From Ligula intestinalis (lineage: Eukaryota; Platyhelminthes; Cestoda; Diphyllobothriidea; Diphyllobothriidae): DNA of 64,000 bases. The notes below the pieces were generated by a model. That model was given only the letters and a program-made list of their open reading frames with translations. It did no database searches and was not told where the DNA came from. Positions 1 through 11,564 of the stretch are shown piece after piece. Each line of letters opens with the position of its first letter. Position 1 is the first letter of the stretch. The position numbers and the translations under genes were made by a program. The stretch covers positions 32,960,928-33,024,927 of the forward strand of contig JAYGXS010000005.1 in NCBI GenBank assembly GCA_036362985.1. Reading direction: 5' to 3'.

Positions 1-1039
1 CATGGCTTACATAGGTCTTAAAAATTGCCGTTAACAAAGGGTAGAGGCTGCGGGAAAAGTCGCTTACTGACAGGACTTCTGTGTTTTTTAATGCGTACAA
101 AACACTGAAAAATCGGATGGGATTTTGAAGTGAACTTGGTAAACCGTGCTACCTTGAACCCAAAACTGTTTTACAGTTACCTCAGGCAGGCTCTACGAAA
201 TGAACATCCACTTCGCATGCCGAGGACCGCAGAGGGTAATTACCATACTGAAGATGACGCGAAACCTGAGCATATTTCAGACTTTTCACCGAACAGACCA
301 TGGACGACCAGCCTAATTTAGCTTGAGGACAATAATTGAGCTGCCCATCTTGTGTCTGTTTACTCATTCGCATATGCCCACTGCTATCACTCAGTCAACC
401 TTGTAATCCTTAATACCACTGAACTAATACTACCCAAATGGTATTTCACTCTCAGCCAGTGTGCCAAAACACTTCTACATCTCCCACCGTCTCAATTAAC
501 ATTGAGGCACACAGTCGCCCGATGGAAAAAAATCCAAGCTTTGTCCTATTTTAAAAATTGGAAAAAGGATGATCTATTAGTGTGTAAAAGATATGAATTC
601 CTATCGAGCCACTGTCTCGACCTGCTACACTTTACGATAGTTTGCGCTCCTCTATAGTTGCGTTATTTTTCGCGGATAGGTAGCCTTAAGTAGACAGCAT
701 ATTACGAATAAACTTGCCAGTAAATTAAACACAATTCGTTCAGTCTGTCTATGCTTTTAGAAGTTCGGAAAATATGTTTAAGCATGTACAAAGGGAGGAT
801 CTACTAAAAAGCATGATATTTGGTCAAGCAATTTGCTACTGACAAGTTTAGGAAGCATGATGTTGCGTAGTGTTATCAGTCTATACGCTGTTCCTGTTTT
901 TACACAGCATACCGCAGTTATTAATGAATCGCACAACCTCTTACGCACCTCTCTCCAGTTAGCTCATGAAATATTAACCGACATTGTATTTCCTGACTTA
1001 CTTACAATATATAAAGATAAGGCAGCATAGGTACTGATA
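1..1039. other. Unannotated leader region
   Basis: No recognisable gene, RNA or repeat was found. Open frames are short (about 100 codons at most), overlap on both strands and match no family I know. Probably non-coding. Confidence 0.4.
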
Positions 1040-1047
1040 CTTTATAC

Positions 1048-1622
1048 GGCAAAAGTAGCTTATATAGCCCCACTCATATACCCCTAGTTTAAGCATTTTG
1101 TCCTTCAAAAACGGTGGTTATAGAGTTGTTTAGGGTGAGAAAGTAGGATAGGCAGAGAAGGAACTTTTTAGAAGAACGTGTAAAGTGAAAAATTGCAGTC
1201 AAAGTTGGTTCCCGCGGCCACTGAAAGCAGGTTGCTCCGCATGTAAATTGAAGGTGTGCGCGGCGCTTCGCGCCGCGGACTACACTAATCTAACTCCAGA
1301 ACGGTAAGTTGGACCTCGGGTAAGTTGAAATATACGACCTCCAAACCAGCATTTGAATTGTTCGGAAAATTCAAGAAACCTGCAATTTGATAATCGGGTT
1401 TTTCCGCAATAAGTTTAATTATAATTCAGATTAGGAAATTCTGCAGATATAAATCAACAACACTTCTAAAAACAGTAAAATTAAATACATTTAGCATTTA
1501 TAAAAGTATATTCCACTGCGTGTTCTAAGTTTCCGCCCATAAAACCCGATAACCGCCGTTTTTGTAGGAAAACATGTAGGTTGTAGGGACTAATGAGTGG
1601 GGCTACATAAGCTACTATTGCC
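1048..1622 (+). mobile_element. Non-autonomous DNA transposon with TIRs, copy 1 (575 bp)
   Basis: The ends form imperfect terminal inverted repeats of about 95 bp. The left tip reads GGCAAAAGTAGCTTATATAG and the right tip, reverse-complemented, reads GGCAATAGTAGCTTATGTAG. The element is flanked by a perfect 8-bp direct repeat, CTTTATAC, at 1040-1047 and 1623-1630. It has no open frame worth calling a transposase, so it would depend on one supplied in trans. A second copy lies in opposite orientation near 10.8 kb. An 8-bp duplication fits hAT, P or Merlin-like transposases; the GG tip would suit Merlin, a family known in schistosomes, but the superfamily is not settled. A short palindromic GC-rich stretch near 1260-1275 lies inside. 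Confidence 0.85.
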
Positions 1623-1630
1623 CTTTATAC

Positions 1631-3189
1631 TATTGGAGTATAGTTTCGAATCGAAAAAAAATTGTTTTTTCACTGAACAGTTCATGGGACAGCGTACATT
1701 ACTTTTATTGCTAATGGAAGATTAATTATTAATGAAAACTTTGTTATGCACCAACATCAATAAAAGTGAGCATGTTAAGTATAATGTGTAACACTCAGCT
1801 GAGTGTGATTACTTGTAAAACGCCCGCTTTATACCATTCATCCCCTTTAGTGTTGAAATTCACAGACCATCACGTTCATTACCGCTTGTGGTACTTTGCG
1901 AGCGAGCGTTGACCGACCACTATATGCACCCATAAGTTGAAGTCACTTAAACCTACTGCACCCAATTCCATCTAGTTATCAGGCTGACCGTAAAGCGAGT
2001 GTACAAGCCAGTGGAGAGTACGGTGTGTCAGTGCGGAGATAGGGACGCTATGCCGAATGCATATTCCCTCCAAGGTGGATACGGGTTGACCTTACTATGG
2101 ACGAAATCAAGCTTACTTACCGTCAACGTGAAATCAGTTTATTCAGGACTGTCAAGGGACTGCCATGAAGATTGCACGTGGGCGGGGGTATAACGAGCCT
2201 ACAGGCCCCGGTCAGATGACAGACTGCCCCCGCGGAAAAATAGCTGCTCCTATTGGACAATCGGATAATAAATGCTTTTCGGTTTTTTTAAGCTTGTCTA
2301 ACTTTTTCTTTGCAATAAAGATGCTTTTATACTAGAATGGCAGGTTATTATGGTGTAAATTGCACCTTAGAAGCGCTGCCTACTTCTACTGAATGCAGAT
2401 CCCCTGTGAGCCTCGCGCGTACCCATTGTGAACCAGTCGGCTCCCATTAGAAGCTTAACACAAGAATTTGCCCATTGTTAAAATGGTACTGTCCAGCCAC
2501 TCAGACATTAAGCCAGCCAGCCAATCCGAAAACTCGGATAGTAAAACTAAACGGGGTAAAGCTTCGTTATAAGCAACACTGTAGTTTGCTATTACCTAAG
2601 TAACTAAAATCGATTTTAACTAAACTAAGCTAAATTGAGACTTACCTAAACACATATGCATTACGTTACAATAAACTTATTAAACCAAATTTAAACTATA
2701 CTTGAACGAAGAAAACTAAGTGATTAAATAATAAGTAAACTAAGGTGAGTAATTGACTATAATTAAATAAGTAGTAATTTATGTATGGTTTATCGGGAGT
2801 TCGATCAGCAAATTGTTTGGCCATTGTTAGTCATCGGTGCATTGTAACAGCAGCTAAAGAGCCTTTCGAAACACCGATGGCTGAAAAAAAATTCAGAAAA
2901 TAGGTTTTTAAATCAACAAGTCTTGAAATATGATCAATGTGCAGTAGCGAGTGCATGGGAAGAATGTCATTATCTAGAAATCGCAAGAATTAGGCTTGTA
3001 GTAAACGTTTGAAATTAACCGACGGATATAATATCGAAATTCACGAATTTAGATGAAGAGAATTTCAATTTTCTGTGAAAGTGGAAGACTTTATATCCCG
3101 GTTACACCGGCGTACCGGAAAGAGGATACCCCATTTGACATGATGTTTAATGCTATGCATAAGCTGGTAACATGTTAACAAAAGTTAAA
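1631..3189. other. Non-coding, AT-rich stretch
   Basis: No gene is recognised. The part from about 2570 to 2780 is AT-rich and monotonous, with many degenerate TAAACTAA-like words. The segment from about 2880 to 3090 resembles 3550-3770 in scattered blocks, so the direct-repeat cluster downstream may begin here in decayed form. Confidence 0.4.
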
Positions 3190-3229
3190 TATGCAACGGC
3201 AGCAGACGAATAAATTAATGTTGCCAGCC

Positions 3230-3380
3230 AAGACAAGGGAGTCAGTTATGGCCTCTTCTGTCTTATTAACCGTAAACAACAAGTTATACCAATTCCCAGA
3301 TTGTCCACCACCAAAGTCTCGAATCCGGAACCTGTGGGTCACGTATCCGACACACGCACTCATTAATCGTTTCATGAAAT
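3230..3380 (-). repeat. tRNA-derived SINE-like unit, copy 1
   Basis: On the minus strand a box resembling the tRNA internal B promoter (GGTTCCGGATTCGAGAC) is followed by a body ending in TAATAAGACAGAAGAGGCCA. The body matches the unit at 4.0 kb and, more weakly, that at 13.2 kb. The A-box part is degenerate. It could instead be an old tRNA pseudogene caught in the local duplication. Confidence 0.45.
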
Positions 3381-4019
3381 TCATCATAATAAATTTTGAG
3401 AAAATGAGGAAATCAGCCACTCTGCATCTCGAATCTTCCGCAAAAGTGGCGTTTTTATCATCAAGGTCAACCATTACCAGATTAATTACAACTGTGCCTT
3501 GCGGGATAGCTTGTTGATAAGAAGGTCGGTGTGATCTTCGTCTTTAGTCCTTCGAAATATCGAAATCTGAAAAAAAACATTCGGAAGATAGGTTTAAAAA
3601 ATAAACCAGACTGGAAAATTAACAAGAGTGCAGAAGCAAATATGGGCGACGATTTGCATATATCTAAATCACACAGACAAGGGCTTGTGATTGAAATAGG
3701 AACCAGCCGACAAATATCATTATATCGTAATTTACGAATTAAAATGAAAATAATTTCAAGGTTAAGGGCAAATAAAAAGAGTAGATGACACACCGGACAG
3801 AGTTTGAGCTGCTTACATCGAATCTTTGGACACATAAACATTGAATTAATTTACCTTTCAAATATTCTTCTCAATCCAGTAAACTCGCTAAATAAATGAT
3901 GGCGTGGTCGTGGAAACTTGTTCAAATCAGGGATAAAAATAAAATTTTGGAGGATAATTAACTACTGGAAAATGAGCCGTGCAACAACAACCGAAGAATA
4001 AATTAATATCACCAGCAAC

Positions 4020-4145
4020 AACAAGGGAAGCAGGGATGGCCTCTTCTTTCTCATTAGCCGTAAACAGCATATAACATCAATTGCCTGATTGCACACAATC
4101 GGAGTCACGAATCCGCGACCTGGGGGTTCCATGTCCAAAACACGG
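4020..4145 (-). repeat. tRNA-derived SINE-like unit, copy 2
   Basis: Same order as the unit about 800 bp upstream: a B-box-like word (GGTCGCGGATTCGTGACTCC), then a body ending in TGAGAAAGAAGAGGCCATCC, all read on the minus strand. It sits inside the direct-repeat cluster, so it may be a duplicate rather than an independent insertion. Confidence 0.45.
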
Positions 4146-5187
4146 GTTCCTTTATTATTTAATAATACTCATAATAATAAAATATGAGAAAATGAGCAAA
4201 TCGGCCACTTTTGCTATCAAGTACATGAGTTAACCATTGCTCGGTCTATTACAACTGTGCCTTTCGGAATAGCGTGTTGATGAGAAGGTATTTGTGATCT
4301 TCGTCTTCAGGAGTTTTCACTTTCCGTTCACAAATTGTCTCGTTGGCGATGCAAATTTTCCAGATGATGAACGATATCATATCAATCCTTTGTGCTGTAA
4401 AACGTGGGGCTTCCTTCTAACACTTAGCTTATCCCCTTCTAGTTGTTACCACAAAGCACATTCTTTCTGCCTTAAATCATTGCATGTGAACTTTAGTCAA
4501 AATAATGCGGTGATAAGATATCCAACAACTGGTAAAATCTGTACTGCTTATCTTTTCAACCACACAAGATAGATTAGATTTAAGTAGATTGATAACTACA
4601 AATTAAAAGTGAAATAATTGTACTTAAGGAAATAAAACGGTTATTATTTAATATTACTCATAATAATAAAATATGAGAAAATGAGAAAATCGGCCACTTT
4701 GACAACAAGTACAAGAGATAACCATTACTCGGTCTATTACAACTGTGCCTTGCAGGATAGCGTGTTGATAAGAAGGTCGGTGTGATCTGCGTCTTCAAAT
4801 GTTTTTGTTTTCCATTCTCAAATTGCCTCGTAGGTTATGCAAATTTTCCAGATGATGAACTATATCATATAAATCCTTTATGCTGTAAAACCTAGGACTT
4901 CCTTCTAACACTTGGCTGGGATATTCCTAGTTGTCACAACAAAGCACACCTTCCTATCTCAACTTATTGCATGCTACAGTTTGTCAAAATAATGCGGTGG
5001 TAACCTATCCAACACACTGCTTATCTGTTCAAACACACACGATAAGTTAGTTTTCATTAGATTTATAACTTAAAGTGAAATTTGAATACTAAAGGAACGA
5101 GAAGGTCCTTTAGGGGCGAACAAATAGTCAAAAATATCGTACATTCTGATGCATAACTGTAAGCATTTCTCACTGAGAAGGAGAAAA

Positions 5188-5239
5188 AGAAGAAGAAGAA
5201 GAAGAAGAAGAAGAAGAAGAAGAAGAAGAAGAAGAAGAA
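5188..5239 (+). repeat. (GAA)n microsatellite
   Basis: Uninterrupted GAA repeats run for about 52 bases. The tract abuts a PLE tail on the opposite strand, whose normal terminus is TTC-rich, so it was plausibly seeded by that tail. Confidence 0.95.
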
Positions 5240-5305
5240 TCGATCGCCGGTCAAACGCTTTTATTTGCCTGACGTTTCGACATCCGTCACTGATTTCTCA
5301 ACAGA
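5240..5305 (-). mobile_element. PLE tail fragment with degenerate hammerhead-like core
   Basis: On the minus strand the sequence runs through GACGGATGTCGAAACGTCAG into a CGATCGATTC end. This is the tail order also seen at 23.8, 32.1 and 33.0 kb. The CTGATGA box is altered to CTGTTGA here, so ribozyme activity is not expected. No coding sequence accompanies it. Confidence 0.65.
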
Positions 5306-6129
5306 GATAAAATCCGAAAGTAATATCAGCTCAGTAATCAAGGCATATTAAATTGGATCTTCGGATGGCGCACTGCCTCGGATTAAGGATAATTGGCTGA
5401 TGAGGCCGAGATGGTCATTCGAGTACACTTTGTCTTTGACAGCAATGTTACCATGCGCTGCAACATCATTTCTTGTATTCGTTTTTATACGCAATTATGT
5501 TTACTTTAAATTGAATAATCAAGGGAATACCATATGGTCAGCATAAAAGCTTTCAAGTATGTGGGTCTAATCAGTGTAGTATATGAGCCCCAATTATACG
5601 TGAGCAAAAACTATGAAATTATACATGATGGTGTGTTCTTGAAATAACTCCAATGTAAAGTAGATTAGACTTGTATGAGTAATCAAGGCTAATACGTTTG
5701 GAATACCGGCGGACGCAAATAGGTGTACACAAAAACTGGCAGTCTGGTGTCACTAAAAGCTTATGTAATTATACGTATGATAATCCTTATGGCAACATCG
5801 CGTAAGTTATCCTTTCTTAGCTAATTATTCAATATATGATCTCTCGTTTTTTGGTACTATAGGTTACTTACTTATTTGGTGAGAGTATAATCAGTACATT
5901 AGGGTAAGTGTTGTCTGGACGTCACTGACTCGTCGCGGCTTGACCATTTCTGGCTGAGCTAACATTGACCACATACACTGCCTTTTGCGTCTCATGGAAT
6001 GTCACCGATAGAATTTTTTAGTCAAAAGAAAAAATGAGCATACGGCTGAATTTGACTCAAGCCCTTTCCGGATGACCGCGCTGTTGACCAAATAAATGGA
6101 GGATCGAGCCCGATCGTAGCCAATTTCCG
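5306..6129. other. Unannotated
   Basis: No recognisable gene or repeat; only short overlapping open frames. Confidence 0.4.
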
Positions 6130-6830
6130 GAAAATCACCTACTAAAGTTCATGTACACCAATGCACAGAGTATGATATAAAGCTCGAAGAGCTGAAAATC
6201 CATCTCTGTGAAGAATCTCCGTTTATAATTGTCTTAATCGAAAACCACTTGTTCCCACACGTGGACGACTGCAAGTTAACTATGCCAGGCTACCAACTGT
6301 TGAGCAAAGACAGGGAAGAGCGTCAAGTAGGAGGCGTACTCACAAACGTGAAAAACGGATTTATCGTTTAATGAAAAGAAATTAACTGGCATATACATCC
6401 TAGGTGATCTGGCTATCTATTAAAGTGCCAGGTTCATCAAATGTCGATGTCCAAACACTCTACCAACCACTGGAATTACCACGTGCAATTCACAATCTCT
6501 TGAGCCACACACTTCGCCAAAAACGGAGCTAAAAGCATCTGCTCCGCCATCACGAAAGGTTTACACCAGGTAGTGGACAACAGCCTCGTAAGCACTAAAA
6601 ATGCAGTCGATTGGAAAAAATCTCGTAATACAGAGACTACCTAAATCATCCGCTACCACTCCAAAGACCTGTAGTCATTAGACATGAACCTCTTCCAGGG
6701 TCTTCTGAACAACATACTGGCCCCCAGCAAGACAATCAAGGTAAGAGAAGCCTTCAGCCTCGAAAAAACGGCCAAAGAGCCCATATGAATCAAAGCGTCT
6801 TATACCTTTTAAAGTTCTCCTGACCACTAT
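6130..6830 (+). pseudogene. CR1-like LINE endonuclease remnant
   Basis: Translation shows the amino-terminal signature of APE endonucleases of CR1-type LINEs (YTNAQS). After a frameshift come KLEELKIHLCEESP, an ENHL variant of the usual TETHL motif, then PGYQLLSKDREERQVGGV. Several stops and frameshifts interrupt it and there is no downstream reverse transcriptase. In the family this domain nicks target DNA for target-primed reverse transcription. Here it is dead. The 3' border is approximate and judged from weak resemblance. Confidence 0.6.
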
Positions 6831-6977
6831 CTAGGCAGCCAGGCTCATTCTATATACGTGCTCTATTATGGCAGTGGAATAGCAAGACGGCCAGCGCATT
6901 CTCTAGCTAACTGATAACTCTTATCAATAAAAGTCTGGCAAGCATATGATTTTCGACAAAAATCTAACCAAACAGTA

Positions 6978-7919
6978 CAGTACGAGCCAGAATTCGTGCA
7001 ACATACCGGCATATGCGAGAAATTGATACTCTTTCGCTAAATGGCATTGACTCAGGTTGTGATACTGAGTATCCTGCAGTCTATTCTGAAGTTATTTCAG
7101 TCATGATAGGATGCGAGCTTTCTAAAGAGCTTCGTTTTGACCACTTTCATAGTATGCGTTTTTATCATTGATTTTGACTGCCTTTATAAATTCAAATATA
7201 TTTTATGGAAAATGTACACGAAAAACTATTTCCTGTACTCGTTTGGTAGTAAATTACGCCTTTTTTAAATTTTATACTTAAACAAAGAGAATCTATCGGT
7301 TTTAAAAAAGTTTCTTATTATGAGCTTTTTTACGTTTGTAAGGTTTATATTCATAATACATTGTATTCGTAAATTTATTATTGCTGCCTATACTGTATAA
7401 AGCATGTTCCACATCCATTGCAAAATTTTATGAGAACTGTGTGACTTTTTCCTCAAACTGTAGAGGAAAATGCCCATTTTCCTTAAACAGGATGTACACA
7501 ATGCGCAGTTTAGAAATCTCGAATTCGAGTGTAGCAGACAGAATAATTCAAGATTATTTGGCAATTAAGAAACTCTTTTTAAAACCAAAAGATATCCTTT
7601 TTAGTATAAAATTTAAAGAAGACATAGTTTACTACCAAACGAGTACAAGAAAAATTTTTCGTGTACGTTTCCCATAAAATATATTTGAATTTGCAATGAT
7701 AAAAATGCATAATATGTAAGTAGTTACTTTTTACAGCATAAAATTTTTGTTATTGGTCAGAAAGAAGCTCTTGGGAAAGCCCGCATCCTATCATGACTGA
7801 AATAACTTCAGAATAGACTACAGGATAATCAGTATCACAACCTGAGTCAATGCCGATCAGTGAAAGAGTATCAATCATTCGCATATGTCGGTATGTTGCA
7901 CAAATTCTGGCCCGAACTG
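6978..7919 (+). mobile_element. Tc1/mariner-type non-autonomous element with ~280-bp TIRs
   Basis: The tips are CAGTACGAGCCAGAATTCGT on the left and, reverse-complemented, CAGTTCGGGCCAGAATTTGT on the right. The flanks are TA at 6976-6977 and 7920-7921. A TA duplication with CAGT...GGCC tips is typical of Tc1/mariner elements. Inverted similarity continues for about 280 bp inward (left arm to ~7258, right arm from ~7625), leaving a ~370-bp core. The core open frame (7381-7677, plus) shows no DDE signature. The element therefore looks non-autonomous and able to form a large hairpin. Confidence 0.85.
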
Positions 7920-7921
7920 TA

Positions 7922-9659
7922 AATGATGCTTAACATTCTATGAGTCTGACTGCCTTGCTTTTTGTAACGGCCGGCGGAAACAGAATAAAGAAGGGCGTCA
8001 CATCCAACTTAATTATCCTTCCTCTTCCCTCTGATCACTGTAGGTCTCACTGGCTGGTGACTGAAATACTAAGCACTAAATGCATTGGTTTTCGGTCTGG
8101 GAATAGCCTACTTGCGAAGTTGTCGCCTCCAAAGAATAGAAACGTAAATAAGCAGTTTCATAATTGCGTAAGGGACAAAAATTATCATTAGTTGGTAATA
8201 TTTTCATTTTCCATCAAAAACTCCCTCTCTGCCCTTTGAATATAACCAAAGAGAATTATTTTCACCCCAATAACCTTTTCGCTTTTATTCCTATAAAGTG
8301 TTAAGAGGATTTTGATACAACTGCTAACCTTTTCGTAGCACCGTTCTGATAACGCCTGCAGATTTTTATGTTTAGGTCTAGAGAAGGTGATAAAGCAACT
8401 TGGAGGCGGAAACCAAGAAAAATCCTCAAGACTTCGTGCTCTTAGCCCTCAATGTTTCCTTTTGTGGGCGACAAATTAGCCTTGTTGGCCTTCTCGGGGG
8501 TCTTTTGTGCATTTTGTGCGGGCTCAAGATGAAACCTCCTATTGAAAACCTTTACTTTCCTCTTTTTTCTCTGAACTTTCAAAACCGCGATTTCTCATTG
8601 TTATTTGCTTGAACACACCACTATCCAAGCTTTTTCTGTTCGCAGTGACCACAAGCTCTGTAAAGATCATTCCTCCGAACGGGATTATGCGACTAGTTGT
8701 TCGCTAATACATTATAAAGAAGTAGGCATAAGGGCGCGAACTCATGCGCTAGGCCCGTGTTGAACAGTTAGCAGACGCCTGCATTTCCTGGATTTATACT
8801 TTAACCCGTTATAGCCCCTAAAACAATTAAGTAGCTAAATTTGTTTGCGTTTATGACAGCGGTATTCCTGGCGAATTGTCCTGGTCTCGTGGGTGGATTC
8901 TATGCCCCCGGCGCTCGAAGCATCAAAGAGGTGATTGTAGCCTGCTGAAAGCGTGCTAAATGCGTCCAACCAAGTTGACAGTTGTGCCTTAAAAGATCCT
9001 GCGAAGAAGGACGCGTTTTTATCTGAAGCAGAGCACTGTATGATGCATGAAGACGCATGGTGGACTGCAAGGAAGACTTTATTTTAAGTAACTAGTTAAA
9101 AATATACTTGGTATCTGCAGTGGTCAATTTTTGGCGATAATTTCCGCTGCGATTGAATGTGCAAAAAACTAACAGCACGAAATGATTGAAACGTGCGGTT
9201 TTGGAGGCCAATTTGTCACCTAGATAGGGGAAGAAGACAAACGAGAACGATGAGAGGAGGAGCTTTCTCCCTCCCATTCACTGTCTTGGCCATAATTTCG
9301 ATTTAATTTAAAACTGAAATTTTCATTTACATGTGCAAAGGATCACGTGACCGTAGTGTTTGCCGATCTACCCTAATTGCAGGATGCAAAGGTGTCATCT
9401 AGTTGTCGCATCCAAAATTTGACTTGCAGGAGGGGACTTATACGGGTTTTAAGTTCCTGGAACATGTCCTCAGTGCAGTAGACAAGAATTCGCTCATAAT
9501 TCTAGTTACTCAAATTGGTTTGTGCGCTTTGCCAGTGGAAGCTAAAAAGGCACTTCAATAGGAATCAAATGTCCCCCAAAAGTCTCAGACAATGCTCATG
9601 GACTGAAAAAGTATGATCTGTGAGGTTATGATGACTCACTCCACGTAAACGATCATCGC
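7922..9659. other. Unannotated
   Basis: No gene or repeat could be supported. Open frames are under 85 codons and match nothing I know. Confidence 0.4.
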
Positions 9660-9940
9660 GCGAAGGCTCACCGCTGCCCACCTACGCCCGTCTGTCTAAC
9701 CAATCACCTGTTAAGGCCGACTCATCCAAAGGCCGCTCCAGACACTGTGACGATTGCTGCGGTCACCTCACTTCTGATGCGCCCCTGTAGCATGCAGCTG
9801 CTCGCTCCTCTGACAATCAATTTTCTACTACCTCTTCCCCATTCCTTCTGTACAGAATAAGCTGTTCCAACCATATTGGTCTTCCATGACTTCTTTTCTT
9901 CGGGCCCGAAGATAGCAGTGGCTAGGGTTTAACTTACTTT
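9660..9940 (+). repeat. Dispersed repeat R1
   Basis: Contains the R1 order: a CTCTGACAATCAATTTTC-type lead, a CTGTACAGAATA box, a pyrimidine-rich stretch, then a GGGCCCGAAGATAGCAGTGG core. Diverged from the copies at 16.6 and 30.4 kb. No coding capacity. Confidence 0.6.
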
Positions 9941-10561
9941 ACCCCCTGCGTACGTCGTTAGATAAAACACTACAGCATAATTCCACGTGCAGGACCTTGA
10001 AGCTCTTTTTGTCTGAATTACAAGAATAGTGCTTCGAATGTGAGAATAGATCTGGGTTCTCCAAAGCCATGCTTAAGAAATGAGCATGGCATATATGCAA
10101 TAATGTATTGGATTTCCTAGGACCAATAAAAGTTCCTCTCCCGTAATAGCCACCCAAAGAACCAAATAAAAATAATGCCATTATGAGGTAAGGAAAAAGA
10201 GATTAGCCGACGAAAGAAATTTTAGAATATTAGGAAAATATATTATACACCAGAACCGGCTCTTCCTTCGGAGGTTGTTTGCAATCACAAAGCATGAGCA
10301 ACCAGTTGCATTTTAATAGAGAATTAAATTGCCGTAAACCTTAGTCAAATCATTCGAAAGTGCAAAGTACCCTCAGCAAGTGTTTTTCCGGTTAAATCAG
10401 GGCGTATTGCAAAGATACGAGACGCTGAATTTCAAATCTTTGGTTTCCAACTGATGATGAGGAATTATGAGAATACAAACGGCATCGGTTTATGGGCTAG
10501 TCAAAACCCCCACCGTATTGCAGGTTCCCTTGCGCTAACTCCCAGAGGATGTAAGGATATT

Positions 10562-10620
10562 GCTAGAAGTTTGGTTAGGGTTAGCGTTAGGGCTGTTAGG
10601 ATAACGGTACGGGTTAAATG
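10562..10620 (+). repeat. Degenerate telomere-like tract
   Basis: A short run of GGTTAGGGTTAGCGTTAGGG and variants resembles TTAGGG repeats. It is isolated and imperfect. Confidence 0.5.
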
Positions 10621-10808
10621 TTCAGATAGTGTGGCCTGAGGTTTTTCATTATGTTATGGTAGCACGCGGTAGCGCGGGAAATCTACAGTAGATTACATAT
10701 TTGATGAAAGCTTGGGGATTGGGGGGTTAGACACCCATTTGAGATTGTTTATTTAGTTCATTCTGTTGACTTGAGGCGCAAAATGCTGTTTACTGGAAGT
10801 TAATTCAG

Positions 10809-11349
10809 AGCAACAGTAGCTTATTTAGGCCCACTCATTAATCTCAACCTTCTGCATGTTTTCCTTCAAAAACGGTGGTTATAGGGTTTTATGGGTGGGG
10901 AATTAGGTCACGTAATGGAATATACTTTAATAAATGCTACATGCATTTTTATTTTACTGTATTTAGAAGTTTTGTTGATTTATATCTGTAGATTCTCCTA
11001 ATCTGTATCTTCCTTTAACTTATTGTGGAAAGACCCGCTTATAAAATTGCAGGTTTCCTGAATTTCACAAAAAAATAAAATGGTGGTTAGGAGGTCACCT
11101 ACTTCAACTTACGTGAGGTGCAACTTACCGTTCTGAAGTTCGATTAGTATAGTCCGCGGAACAACTTGCTCCCAACGGTCACGGGAAGCAACTTCGACTT
11201 AATTTTTTCCCTTTACACTTTTGTTCTAAACATTTACTCCTCTACCTATCTTATTTCCCCATCCCCTTAAACCTTATAGCCACCATTTTTGCAAGACAAT
11301 ATGCTGGGACTAGGGGTTTATGAGTGGGCCTACATAAGCTAATGTTGCC
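10809..11349 (-). mobile_element. Non-autonomous DNA transposon with TIRs, copy 2 (541 bp)
   Basis: Same family as the element at 1.0-1.6 kb, in opposite orientation, with shared terminal and internal blocks (for example GGTGGTTATAGGGTTTTATG). The tips are AGCAACAGTAGCTTATTTAG and, reverse-complemented, GGCAACATTAGCTTATGTAG. The flanks TAATTCAG and GAATTTTG are a decayed 8-bp duplication. The paralogous copy B has a single GAATTCCG at the same point, so the boundaries are fixed by an empty site. Confidence 0.85.
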
Positions 11350-11564
11350 GAATTTTGTTCAGATCAGTATGCTGGAAGAAAGTAGAGACAGAATTGAGCG
11401 AAATCCAGCGTTTTTTTTTATATCCGAGGCATTTCCTACGTTACTAAACGCTGCAAAAAAGAACTTCTTTTGTGTGCATGTTGCACTATAAAAGAACATT
11501 CATGAAGAGCAGGAACTATTTAGATATATGTTCACAAAACAGAAAATTTTGTTTTGCTTATATA

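Larger units (their letters stand above)
3190..5095 (+). repeat. Cluster of diverged direct repeats (three units)
   Basis: A block containing ATTACAACTGTGCCTTGCGG and the following ~40 bases occurs three times, at about 3485, 4249 and 4737. Upstream, 3190-3540 resembles 3985-4310. Downstream, 4320-4620 resembles 4800-5095 (shared word ATGCAAATTTTCCAGATGAT), so the last two units are a tandem duplication with a period near 490 bp. No open frame is conserved between units. The first two units each contain a SINE-like segment. The cluster probably arose by local duplication of a transposon-bearing segment. Confidence 0.75.
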
